Assembly (NCBI RefSeq): GCF_022458985.1
Contig: NC_061783.1
Location: 9,268,413-9,332,412, forward strand
DNA from: Mugil cephalus
Lineage: Eukaryota; Chordata; Actinopteri; Mugiliformes; Mugilidae
Reading direction: 5' to 3'
Length of the DNA: 64,000 bases
Both the position numbers and the translations under genes were made by a program. Numbering within the stretch: position 1 is the first letter of the stretch; each line of letters opens with the position of its first letter. Under the pieces are notes generated by a model, which saw nothing but the letters and a program-made list of their open reading frames with translations, made no database searches and was not told where the DNA came from. This document shows positions 28,119 through 39,630 of the stretch, in pieces.

Positions 28119-30352
28119 ATATGAACTTGGTTGAACTTGATCCAAGTCATGTTCAAATATGGAGCCGTTTAATAGAATAAGACCATTATGAAATCTGTTT
28201 ATATTTTTACATTTATCCACTTTAAGCTTTGAAGAAAATTATCATTTAATTTTTGCTACACCCAAGCTGTCGCTCAATGTAACAATTTAGGTTTCAGTAG
28301 TTAATGCAACTCTCTTTGACTTTGCTGGGCTTGTTGTATCCTTGATACAGGATTACTAGGATTACTATATACAAATTGTGTTTAGAAAGTCAAATATTTA
28401 AACGGTAGGCCTAGGATAATTCATTTTTGGCTCTGGGGAAAAAGGAAACAAGGCGGTTGAGCTTGGTCTGTGCTGAAATGTAGGCTGACATCGCCATCTA
28501 GCGACGACTTTGTGACATAATCTAGTAGATTATAAATGGTCAAATATCCAATTTTAAATGTTAGAGGCCTGCTTAGTAATAATATCTGTAATTATAATAA
28601 TGACATTACAGGTGACCATAATAACAATAACTTCAGTAAGGTCGTAAAAAAAATTTAAACTATGACTTTGACTGACTACGGAAGCCGTAATAAATACACG
28701 CAAGTAACAAGTAGAAAAAATTCTTATTTTATTTTTTTTTAACAGACAGATAATATGGAAAAAAAGTACAAACACAAAATATCCTGTTACTTATATCCCG
28801 TTACTCGCTCTGTGTAACCTTTTTTTCATACTTGAGAGAATTGCTTATGTAGACTATATTAAAATATTTCAAAGAAATGTAATGTTGAAGAGAGCCGAAA
28901 TGAAATTGTGATGATTTAGAGTAAAACAAATAAATAAATAATATAATCAATATATGCACATAGATATTGTTTGAAAGGAGATATAAATTGGGTCAATATG
29001 GCGCGGGCGGCCGGGTATGAATGTATTTTATATGTTACTTCAGGACTAACTTAAATATTCATGCTCGTTAGGCCTTTTTGCTTTTTTTCTTCTTCTTCTT
29101 TTTTTTTTTAGTTCTATATAAAATTAAAATTCAGATTCGAAATTAGACGTACATTATCGGTTATGGCTGTAGTGAAAATTAGAAATTAGAAACATCAAGA
29201 AGTAGAACATTTAAACGGTCTAATATCCCGCGACCATCGTTTATTTTATAAGACACGGAAATGAATTCACTCAATCGTCAATTCAATCGTCGGATTTAAA
29301 TCAATGGTTTGCACGTAAATGTAACGTTAATATAAATAAATGTATAATTTTAAGTTGTACTTTATGATTTTCTTCCTAATATTGTGTCGTTAAAAGTCTG
29401 CTGCCACGCTACAAGATCCGTTTTTTTTTTAAATTAATTTACTTATTTTATTTTTTTAATGCAGTGCAACATTGTGTCCTAAAACATTTTCTTTCTGAGT
29501 GACTATGTGCAGCTGCAACCAAAAACCAGACTATTTAGGCTTGCAGGCAGTTAAATGTTGAATGTAGAACATGAAACCAAATCCAGCCTTTTTCTCTATC
29601 TGTCTTTTGTCTAGCTTCTCACCTGTAAAGCAGCTGTACCTGGCGACACAACGGTTGTAGTCTGTTCTGTTAAAGGCGCTGGTTTTCTCCCTAATCAGGA
29701 CACAGTCAACCATCTTACGCTTTAAGTATAGCCTACCGCTTTTAATGTAGGCTAAACTAAACGCGTGGTTTTACACTTAAGTATAATAATAATCCACCTA
29801 TTACTGCACAATTATAATTTTATTTTAGTCATTTCTAAGTCAGATATTACTAAAACTGTTAGTTTTAATAAGGTAATCAGCTTCTGGAATTAGTCCATAT
29901 CCTGTTCAAACGTTTTAATTTATTGGTAATCTGTTCTTGTGTGTTCGTTTGATGGATCTGTTTAAAACATTTTAACATTAGCATGCGTGTTCATATCCTA
30001 CTTGTTTCACAGTCGTGTAAAAAGTCAGTGAAAAACAAACTTTTGCTGCGGGTTATTAACAATCAGTAAATTAAGTGGAGCATTTTTTTTTTTAATTGAG
30101 AGATATTGCGTGGTCATTAACATGCGCATGCCCAGTTGGGCAAAAAAAAACACAAACGGCAGAGAAAAGAGAGGCTGTATGTTCGTGAGCACGGAATGCA
30201 GCATCGATATACTCCCACGTTTTCTGACATGTTCACGGCGGGCGCGCTATTAAACAATGACATCAGAGACGGGAGAAAAGTGAGATGAGTGACTGCTGAG
30301 TGCTTCTCCGAGTTCATAATAAAGGAAACGCGGAAAAGAGGAAGCTGTAGAG

Positions 30353-30539
30353 CGGAAGTTTGCTCCTCTGACGGGCGGGCCATTGGCTGTGAGAGAGCAG
30401 ACCGGCGTCTTATTGGCTTAGTGAGAACCAAAACAAGTCTGTAAGTCCCGCCTACTGACTGAGACATAACGTGACTGTCCGAAGCTCACAGCACAACCCT
30501 CCGCCTACTCCTCTTTCCTAACGAGCCGCCTTTGATTGG
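30353..30539. promoter_or_regulatory. Candidate CpG/CCAAT promoter or enhancer core in the a13a-a11a spacer
   Basis: Within about 190 bases there is an ETS-like GCGGAAGT, a GC box (GGGCGGG, 30,373-30,379) and three inverted CCAAT boxes (ATTGG at 30,382-30,386, 30,412-30,416 and 30,535-30,539), the first two exactly 30 bases apart. The base composition is clearly richer in G+C than the flanks. This combination is typical of housekeeping-type or divergent promoters. No gene follows on either strand, so any product would be a non-coding RNA. Inference only. Confidence 0.4.
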
Positions 30540-31813
30540 ACGGCCCGTGGACCATGGCACTAAAACCCCGGAGGCTCAACTGCGTCATTGTGTTCAAGAA
30601 TGGAGCTCTGCTGCCACCTTAAGGAAAAGGAGAGAATTGCTGTTAATTTTAGTTCTCAATCTGGCCCCATTTAACCCATTTTCATTAAAAGAAAAAGTCT
30701 CATTCACGTTAACAGTAATCTCGCGGGAGTAAAGAGAGTGATTTAAAAAGGAAAAGATTGTGTATTTAGATGCATTTCTGAGTGACTTTACAACCCTTCA
30801 AGTCACACCAATAGAAAAATCACGGACAGGCTGGTTGATATACCAGAATGAAATAAATGATAATTTGCCTGCGCACATAATGGTGATTTCCCTGGGTATC
30901 ACTGACTAGTCGGATCAATGCATTCAGTTAAGATACCCACAGATCTAGTAAGCAGTTTGTCTTTCGCCTTCCACAGACGCGGCTAAGCGCAGACAGGGCC
31001 AACACTGGACATTGCTCTTTACATTGACCTTCGCCGTCTCTGTGCGTAATGGAGGCGAGGCGAGCAACAATTCATTCAGTCAACAAAGCTCTGGTCAAGC
31101 TTGAAAGCGTGCGTTCGGAAGATTATCCCGTAATACACCCCACAGATCTCAGCAGACATAAGCTCATCTGAGACCGTGACAGCGGTCAAAGAGAAGCACT
31201 TGACCGAGATTATGCGAAAGCCTCCTCAATGTCCTAGTCGGCGCCTTATTCGTCTACACACAGGGTTTCCCCTGTCCTGCTATGGGGCCATGTCATTTGG
31301 TTTGAAATTTAAATGCCAAATAATTTACTGTATTCATCCATGAAGGATACATGGACTGTTTTTCAAGGAAAGCGAGCACGCGTTTGTCAAGGGTTAGGCT
31401 TATTTGCGTAAGAGCTCACATAAAATCGTCTCCACGCAAAGTATTTGATTTAAACTAAGTAAAACGATATAACATAGAGAAGATTCAAAGGGGAAATTGT
31501 GTTTTTGTAAAATAGATCGCATTTGGAAATGAAAATATCATTTCATCCATCGAATGTTTGATGTTGGGAAAAAAACGCAGTTTCGTATCAGTAAACAGTC
31601 TAGACGATGGTGTAACATGACAGAACGAATGATTTATAATAAGAAAATGCAAACTAATGCCACATCTGCTCTTAGTATTAGGTCTTGGCAGTCTACGATT
31701 TTTTGAGGCAGAAGAAGTCGTTATGATATAACGATTTTGCGACATAACCATCGAGTAAAATGTATCTATTACGCTGTGTATACACATACCTTGTGAGCGC
31801 CATGTGCTGTAGG

Positions 31814-31867
31814 ATATTCAGTTGTCTGGCAATTGGGGATACAAGTGCCAGACAACTGTGTTGAATA
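31814..31867. other. Strong hairpin (pre-miRNA-like inverted repeat)
   Basis: A perfect 13-bp stem (left 31,819-31,831 CAGTTGTCTGGCA; right 31,846-31,858 TGCCAGACAACTG) encloses a 14-base interval. After one mismatch that interval pairs for three more bases, leaving a six-base loop (GGGATA). Outside the stem, TATT (31,815-31,818) can pair with AATA (31,864-31,867) across a five-base bulge. The whole unit is about 54 nt, near the small end for animal pre-miRNAs. It resembles no miRNA family that I recognise. Transcription, strand and processing are unknown; a cruciform-forming or protein-binding palindrome is the alternative. Confidence 0.45.
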
Positions 31868-34800
31868 GTATTGTTATCAAAAATGTGTTTACGATGTTTT
31901 TTTTTGTGTGTGCGCGTGTCTCTGTAAAGGGTAAGTGCGAGAAAATATATTTATGTTCAGAATTTCGTTAGATTTGGTCCTAATATAATAATAATAAACC
32001 GGATTAGAGATGATGGGCGGCAATATATGTGACCTAAATGTGTTATAGCGGGCGCAGACTGTATGCCGTTTTCTGGCATTTAAGAAAGATTCTCGGGGGG
32101 AAAAAAAACGCGTTTTCACATGAAAGGAAAAATATATAGGATATGTTTCGACATTTCCTATTTAAACGAATTGCAGATGTTTGGCTTCGTTTCACTGAAA
32201 TATTTTCGAATGTGAGCGTCTGTTGTTGAATGGCATATTCTGCTTTGTTGCTCACAACTAAAACACAACAAAGTAAATACGCATTTTTAGATCCGTTTTT
32301 AAATTTGGAGTCGTAGACTATTCAAGTGAGAATTGTGCGCTTCTAATGTATAGTCAGTCTTTATCGCACTGCGATAATATCAGAATGAAACACAATTACA
32401 GACATTTAACGCAAATGACTATTGGATGTATGTGTTTTGTTTTTTGTTTTTTTTCCGTGATACCTCCGTGCAAAACAGACGGAGAACGCTGGACATTTTA
32501 ATTTCTGTGATTTCTGTCCTTCTTTCTGTTATTCTCTGTTAATGTTCATTCACTAAATCTATTTAAATGTTCTAATCCGGCGGTGTGCTTCTCTCCTGAT
32601 TTGCCAGAGGTGCTCCCGTTGACCGTGGATTTGATCAGTTCCCCCGCATGGCCCCTGTGTGGTCCGCCAGGCCCCTCTGTCGTCGCCATCGCCGTCGGCC
32701 CACATTTCTGTCACCTGTGGATAAATCAACAGTTGCTCTCCGAATCAGGTTCACATTTACTCACATATTCCTGCTCCTTCATTTACACGCTAACTGAGTG
32801 CAAACTCTGGTTGTGTCATGTTTCAGCCGAATGGCTTTATAATCCCCCCGCAACTGTAGCAGCAACATAATAACTGCTGAGCCAAGACTGTTCACAATTC
32901 AAGTTCAAAAACACTTTATACATTAAAAAGTGTGCGATCTATCTGTTATGGGGATTAATCCTATTTATAATTTCAAATAATATTTTGTCTGAAAATGCCA
33001 TACCATTTATTAATGACAGCCTTCCATCTGAACCTATGGTTTGTTTTGCTTGTGCGAACACTAGTCCGTACGCGCAATACACAACTCGGTGTTTAGTCAA
33101 GTTGTATTCTGTGAAATTTTAATGAGAGCACATAAGAATGTGCTCATTACAGGTCACATTTGGCACCAGTCTTATTATATTGTCCGAAGACAGTGTTGCT
33201 ATTTTAGATAAAGATTCAGACGTGGAGGCCCATTTTTCAACCATGAAATGAAAACAAAACAAGCCTGCAGTCAAACGCTGTGCTTTTTATTTCACTTGAA
33301 GACTTAAACTACAGGAGGTTTCTTTGCAAGCGACTGAATGCTCCTTTTTAGCCTCCTTTACAGCCTATAGGCCTACCTGATGTGGCGTTACACTGTATTT
33401 TCAAATGCTCCCCACACTTGATTGTTTACTTGTTGTCTGACAAGGTTTTATGGCACAAGGATTGGGCTATCCACATGTCGCAGTCTCTTCCTGACAAAAC
33501 CTCTACTCTCCTAGCAGTCCAAACCAATGGCTACTCTTAATTTAACGTGGCAGGAGGAAATCTAGACAATGCAGTAACGTTAAGTGTTAGTGTAAGTGCT
33601 AAGTCTAAATTGGTGAATCCAGACTGGATTTATGTAAGTGTGCTGTAGGTTATGAAGATGTAGCAAGGGAGACTATAAGGACAAGAAAACAGTGTCTCTG
33701 AATAAATACACTTATTTGTCAGAGTACCGCATCTACTGAATACTTTTTTCGGTTATTTACTGCTAAAAGTTAAGAAGACCGTTCGCAAATAATTAAAACA
33801 TCCTGCGCTATTTTTTGTACAGTAATAATAGTAACAGTTAACCTTTACTTAAAGCACTTAAGATATTATGACAATAAGTCGTTCTGTTGAGCACCAGCCT
33901 CCTAAGTAACATAATTCGTGTATTATTAGTGTGTCTCTTAACGATTTGAATATGCATTTCAGTTGCATATTAAATCCCTGCATATCTAATGACAGACCTA
34001 CATTATGAATGCGAAGGTGAAGGTCGTTTGACTTTTTCTTTGGCTGCAGTTGTAAGTCCACATTATCAGGCAATCTTGTAACCTAAAGCCTAGCTTAGGC
34101 GCAAAGGCAATTAAAGCAACTCCATCCGGGGCACAGTGGGCCCTTTTCTCTCTGTGAAGGACCCTCTCCCTCCCCCGAACTTGAAGTCGACCGTAGAGAC
34201 AAAGCTTTGGCTTTGAGAGTTTTTACGCAGCGCCAGACGGCAGTTTCGCTGACCAAAAACAGGACAAGAAAGACTGCCAAAGAATCCACAAGATGACACC
34301 ACTCAATCACAAAACACATCTGACATAAAATACGCTCTACATTTTGCTTTTGTCAATTTTTAGGATCATTTTTAAATTAACAAAGTTTGCAGCATTTTTT
34401 GTTTACAACTTGTTGGATATAAGGCCTATTTATTATAAGAGGAAATCTTACCTTAGATGCATGTAGATATATAATATGTTTCTATATCCCCCAGCTGCTG
34501 ACTTTGAGTCCGTGTAGGTGGCGACTTCCTATCACGCTTGGCCAGTTTTGTGGTGTCTGTCTGGCTAGGGGAAAAGGCGCAGTAGAATACTATAGCAGCA
34601 ATAAAAACGCAGGTCTGTGCAGAGCTGGCTTTGGTTTTCCTGGGCATCCTGTCCTCAATTACAGCTTAAAAGCTTCGGCACAACTCATAGAATTTGTCTG
34701 GATTGACTGAGAGGCGGAGCGTGTGGTCGCAAAGACACTCGAGTTGTTTGTGTGTCTGCAATTTATCCAAATAAAATGGCCTGTAAGCGGGACGGCTCAT

Positions 34801-36587
34801 ATCACAGACTTCATGGGTTTTCCTGTTTTGATACACTCACGGAGCGTTAGCTGGTGATTGCGTAGTATTAGTGTGTATGATATTTCAAGGTTATGTTTCA
34901 CATGTGCCATCAGGAGCCCAATGGATATATGAACATCGGGCTGTGGGGCCAGACCAGCCACGGCGGTCTTAATCCGAGCTCAGGTCTCTCATTCACAGCA
35001 CATTAGAGTCAGGTTGCAGGCTCTCTAAAACAAGCTCCACGGTGGCCTCAAAGCAGAGAGCCGGGGAATGTGCACTGTGGCGTTTTACCAAATCAAATAG
35101 GAAAAATGTATTTCAGAAGATCCAGCAAATACTCCTTTTTTTTTTTAAACTCACTTTAGCTCCTACAGTGTAAGGATTCAACATTTTCCTCCACAAATGT
35201 ATGTAGGCATTTGTGAGTATGTTGTAGCCTCAAAATATTTGGAATACTGACATGCAGGAATAAAATATAATTCGAGGGGAAATGTTGGTAAAATAATAAA
35301 ATAAAACTGCTGCACAAGGTTAAAACACAATAACAAGTTATCCGTCCATCAACGACATTCTTTTATTTTCTGTGTGTTGGTGGAAGGCAACGTGACGTAA
35401 ATTTATGTTTGCCACGGCAATTATAGTACTGAACAAAAGGAAATCATTGTTCATTAAAATATAAAAGTATCTTGTAAAAATCCGGAAGCTGTCTTCTTGT
35501 TGACTAACATTAATGGGAATATTTGCACCAAAACGCTTTGAAATAGCCGTGCGTAAAAGTGGAGCGAGCTCGAATATTTTGACTTTTGGAGCTCTCAGTG
35601 GATTCGTAAAATTTATTTTTTTTTTCTGAAGCGAAACGGCATAATGGGACGAGTATACTTTAAAAATGTTGCGATTTCATTTTTCAACAGCAAAATGTGA
35701 CTATTGAATACGACTGTTGAAATGATACGCGACAGATAGAACCATTAATTCGTGCGAACAATCCTTAATAAGCCTGTGGCATCTGTGTAAGTATGTTTCA
35801 TTTTCTTCTGTTACTTTGACAAGTGTCACAGTAAATCAAAAAATTGCAATGTAAGATGAATGTTTAATGGTGCGACGTTTCATGCAGACTGTGTTTACCT
35901 TAAATATTTTGTCTTTTCACTTGGCAAGGGAATTTAAACTGTCCTCCATTATTTATTTTTGTCAAATTTCTGCCTCTGGTCTGATACTGGTACTAACACA
36001 AGGTTGTAGTGAGTTGAAACATTAGCCGCTACTTTGAACATGACCCTGATAACCAAATGCCCACAAAGCCAAATGCTATGTTGTAAAACCACCAAATGAT
36101 GATGACTAGACATTTCTAAAAGCAGACTTTGGAGATAAGCAGGCCGTCTCTTTCCTCCAATTCACGTCTTGCGTATGCTGGTTTAGTCAATATCATTGTC
36201 ACATGGGGTTCCGACCACATATACAGAATCTCTCTCTCTCTCTTTTTTTTTTTTTACAAAAAAATAAAAAATTCCATTGGTTGTATGTACAATTTAAGAT
36301 CAACAATCCGTATAAAAATGCGCGCACACATCTTCCAGAAAAAGCTGAAAAGAATGTGGAAACTCACATACCTTATGGGAAATGAACGTTTTAGCTAAAA
36401 CTTGTCTGAAATATATTATTTGTCCCTTTTTAACAACCATCATCCGGTTATGGGTTTCCCTTCCACTGACTTCCTTAATATTAAAGAATTCACTTTTTAA
36501 CCGATATGGCGATAAACCACCAATGTCAAGCTTTAGGACACATAGCAGTCAGCTCTCCTACACTCCTACACACTCTTTCCTATACTT

Positions 36588-36640
36588 ACACACCCACAGG
36601 CACACAAACACACGCGCACACACGCAAGCGCGCACACGCA
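36588..36640. repeat. Imperfect CA/CG-rich repeat
   Basis: Degenerate ACAC/GCGC dinucleotide repeat about 220-270 bases upstream of the hoxa11a start codon, just before its promoter elements. Confidence 0.7.
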
Positions 36641-36669
36641 GCTTGAAAATCTGTCAATTTCTACCGCGT

Positions 36670-36681
36670 GGTCACGTGACC
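36670..36681 (+). promoter_or_regulatory. hoxa11a proximal promoter: palindromic GGTCACGTGACC E-box
   Basis: A perfect 12-bp palindrome centred on CACGTG (36,673-36,678), 182 bases before the hoxa11a start codon. It shares an 11-base core with the element upstream of hoxa13a. bHLH-zipper (USF/MYC/MITF-type) binding is expected from the motif; activity is inferred. Confidence 0.5.
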
Positions 36682-36854
36682 TCCTCCTCCGTGGAGTGGA
36701 TGGAGATGGTTCTCCACGTCAGCTTACGTCTCCAAATTTCTGCTTAGCGAACCTGCTTCAAAGAGGCAGGAGGCACGGCGCTTCAGAGCCATGTTCAGGG
36801 CGGTTATAGAGGAATCAAATCCTAACATAGAGTTATAGAAGAGAGTGAACTACG

Positions 36855-38554
36855 ATGATGGATTTTGACGAAAGGGTCCCCGTCGGATCTAACATGTATT
36901 TGCCTAGTTGCACTTATTACGTGTCGGCGGGGGCTGATTTCTCCGGTCTTCCCTCGTTTTTATCTCAGACCCCGTCCACCCGCCCCATGACATACTCCTA
37001 CTCCTCTAACCTGCCGCAGGTCCAACCCGTCAGAGAGGTGACGTTCAGGGACTATGCAGCTATTGACGCGTCCGGTAAATGGCCGCACCGGGGGAACTTA
37101 CCCCAGTGTTACCCCAGCGCGGAGGACATGGTGCACCGGGACTGTCTGTCGGCACAAAGCGCCGTCGTTGGGGACATGTTTGGTAAAAACAGTCCCGCAG
37201 CCGCCGCTGCCGCGTACCACCACCACCACCACCACCATACAAGCGCTGGCTCCGCTGCCACCAATTTCTACGGAAATGTGGGCAGAAATGGAGTGTTGCC
37301 ACAGGCTTTCGACCAGTTTTACGAGACGGCGTACGGGAACGCATCGGAGAGCTCGTCCACAAATGGCTACTCAGGGGAAAAAACGGCGACTAAGCCGCTC
37401 AGCTCTGCGCCGGAGGAAGAACCCTCATGCCGGGACACCGAGGCAAAGGAGCAGCGGGATGAGACAAGCAGCCCGGAGTTATCTTCCGGCAACAATGAGG
37501 AGAAATCCAGCAGCAGCAGTACGTATTAAAGTCAGCGCCTTGGTTATGAGAGAAAGTTTGCAATCTTGCGCGCTGCTGTTAAAAATTTTATATGCTGTTT
37601 TATAAGCATATAAGGTTTATAGAGGGCCTGTAGCCCCCCCACCCCCAACAAAACTTTGTTATAAACTGCAGGATCACGTGTTTGGAATTGAAATTGGCCG
37701 TGAAAGACATCAGGCCTGTGATTTTTCTGTAACACTGTCTGACATTTCAAAAAAAAAGCATACTGTTATGAACGTGAATTTCTACAGGGCCGTGTGTTAG
37801 TTCCCTCTATTATGAACGTGCTTGTTTCACGCTTTCTTAGCGTTAAAAGAGCCCTTGCATGTAATGAGGGTGGCGCCTCTAGTTTAAGGTTTAGCACACA
37901 TGAGCCCTTGTGTTAAAACTATCATGAAGTTTGTGTTCCCACTTAAACATTCTCCTATGTGTTCTATAAATTCAATATTTTCATATAAACTGTCCAATGC
38001 AGCGCAAACCCATTTCCCTGTAACTATTATTTGCCTATATTTAAAGTGAACTTGTTGTTGTCATTTGCTAGAAAAGGTCAACCCCAAGTGTAGTGAGCCA
38101 GCAGGGAAAGGAATGGCGCTTTGTAGAGTAATATAATATCGGTATATTTGACAAGTGAAATGTTGGAATGGGAAATATCATATTAATGCTTTATGTAGAG
38201 GAAATCCACTAATTGTTCATCTGGGCGACCGCAAAGGCGTGTGTTTTTCTGTGACAAAATCATAGCTAATTTGATTTTTTCGTATTTCCTGTGACAGATT
38301 TTCCCTTTTGTGATTTTTCAGGTGGACAGAGGACCCGCAAGAAAAGGTGTCCATATTCCAAATATCAGATCAGAGAACTTGAACGAGAATTCTTTTTCAG
38401 TGTGTACATAAATAAGGAGAAACGGCTGCAACTGTCTCGGATGCTCAATCTAACCGACCGACAAGTAAAGATTTGGTTTCAGAACCGTCGCATGAAGGAG
38501 AAGAAACTGAACAGAGACAGATTACAATATTACACGTCCAATCCTCTGCTTTAG
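36855..38554 (+). CDS. hoxa11a: Hoxa11a, posterior homeobox transcription factor
   Basis: Two exons, 36855-37518 and 38322-38554, with an 803-bp phase-1 intron (GTACGT donor, TTTTTCAG acceptor); 298 aa. The N-terminus ([23 protein letters not shown]) and the block [21 protein letters not shown] are group-11 A-type signatures. Translation may begin at the first or second of two adjacent ATGs. Residues 115-128 hold an Ala6 run and a His7 run, an unusual low-complexity insert. The homeodomain is at 226-285 ([20 protein letters not shown] ... [13 protein letters not shown]), followed by the conserved tail [13 protein letters not shown]. There is no YPWM motif, as usual for the group. It acts in proximal-to-middle fin/limb, kidney and reproductive-tract patterning (family knowledge). 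No break was seen. Confidence 0.98.
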
Positions 38555-39624
38555 GGATCAGATCAACACCGCAGCTCCAGTGCTCTGCTGGGACTGGCTA
38601 CGTTTACAGACAGACTGACTCTGCGGCTGTGACTCTCTGTGTACAGTGTGTACCACAATGGCCACGGCATCAGAAACGACGCTGCTCAATGGTTAATTTC
38701 AAGTTCGAGGACAACAGTATTCTCTGATATGAAATCCAGCAAGAGCGATCTTGAATTAAGACCGTCTTAGGGCTTTGTTTCCCTCCCCAGTCTCCGATGT
38801 ATGGAAATAATGATTTTTGTCCTCTCTAAAAGCTGTATGCTTGCAAGGCCCTTGTTAATAGTATGACTCACAGACGCCTTGTTTATTTTCCTTTCACGCA
38901 GTCAAAAAAACAAAAAACAAAAACAAGTTATCATTAATTGACTGATTATGTGTATTTTGTAATCAAAAGCTTTACTTGATTTTATTTCTGTTTTTAAAAT
39001 CAGAAAAGTGCTGCATTTAGGATGGCGGCGAACGCGTGACTTTGAATAGTCTAACCTGTATTGGTGTGACCAAATAATGAATCCGAACGGATGAGAGTAA
39101 TGTGTTTCTGTTTTGTGTGCTTATTTATTTTGTAGCCAGTCGTTCACTATCTCCTTTAATGCCACGGCTATCCAAGTCATAGGCCTTTATTACAGGCTGT
39201 TGGGGTTTCATGATGAGTCTGAGCTGACCTCAAAAGAAGCTTTTGTCTCCTCTCTTGTATCTATAGCTTGCGTATCTTTCAATACCCAAACTCATGTTGT
39301 TCTTTTGGTTTTCGAATACTATCAGTTGATTATTGATAACGCAGGCCACACCAGGAGATAAGCTTGTCCACTGGATCCGTGTGGAGTTGCACTGAGGTAC
39401 ACGCCCAACATATTCACACAGGTAAACCACATATGCAGCGGGCCTCTTCGGTCTGAAACTGGCAAATTATTTTCACAATTCTTAATCCATGGGCACTTGC
39501 GGTCTAAGGTGATTGTAAAAAGCTACATTATCAAGTGTGCTGTCAGGGCAGCGTTGGTCAGGGTCATCGCATTGAATCAATTGCTTGGTATGCCCAAACT
39601 GTTGTGTATTATACTATATTTCCA

Positions 39625-39630
39625 AATAAA
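39625..39630 (+). terminator. hoxa11a: Candidate hoxa11a polyadenylation signal
   Basis: AATAAA about 1.07 kb past the stop codon; it is the first canonical hexamer I see in this 3' flank. The transcript end is inferred. Confidence 0.4.

Larger units (their letters stand above)
28119..36669. other. hoxa13a - hoxa11a intergenic spacer
   Basis: Largest hox-hox spacer in the window, about 8.7 kb. No homeobox is present: vertebrate A clusters lack a group-12 gene and no remnant was recognised. Most of it is AT-rich. Stand-out items are a CTCF-like motif at 28,492-28,504, a CCAAT/GC-box cluster at about 30,353-30,539, a strong hairpin at about 31,814-31,867 and a moderate-GC block at about 32,580-32,740. 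Open frames are short and unrecognised. Confidence 0.6.

Noticed and set aside
33121-33148. Inverted repeat with GAGCACA / TGTGCTC arms
   Set aside because: Only seven contiguous pairs with a bulge beyond; such hairpins are expected by chance many times in 64 kb.
28119-36854. Search for a hoxa12-like homeobox in the a13a-a11a spacer
   Set aside because: No WFQNRR-type or other homeobox reading on either strand; group 12 is absent from jawed-vertebrate A clusters.
37054-37605. A 183-codon + strand open frame inside hoxa11a exon 1
   Set aside because: Shadow frame of a GC-rich coding exon; the Hox11 frame is unambiguous.
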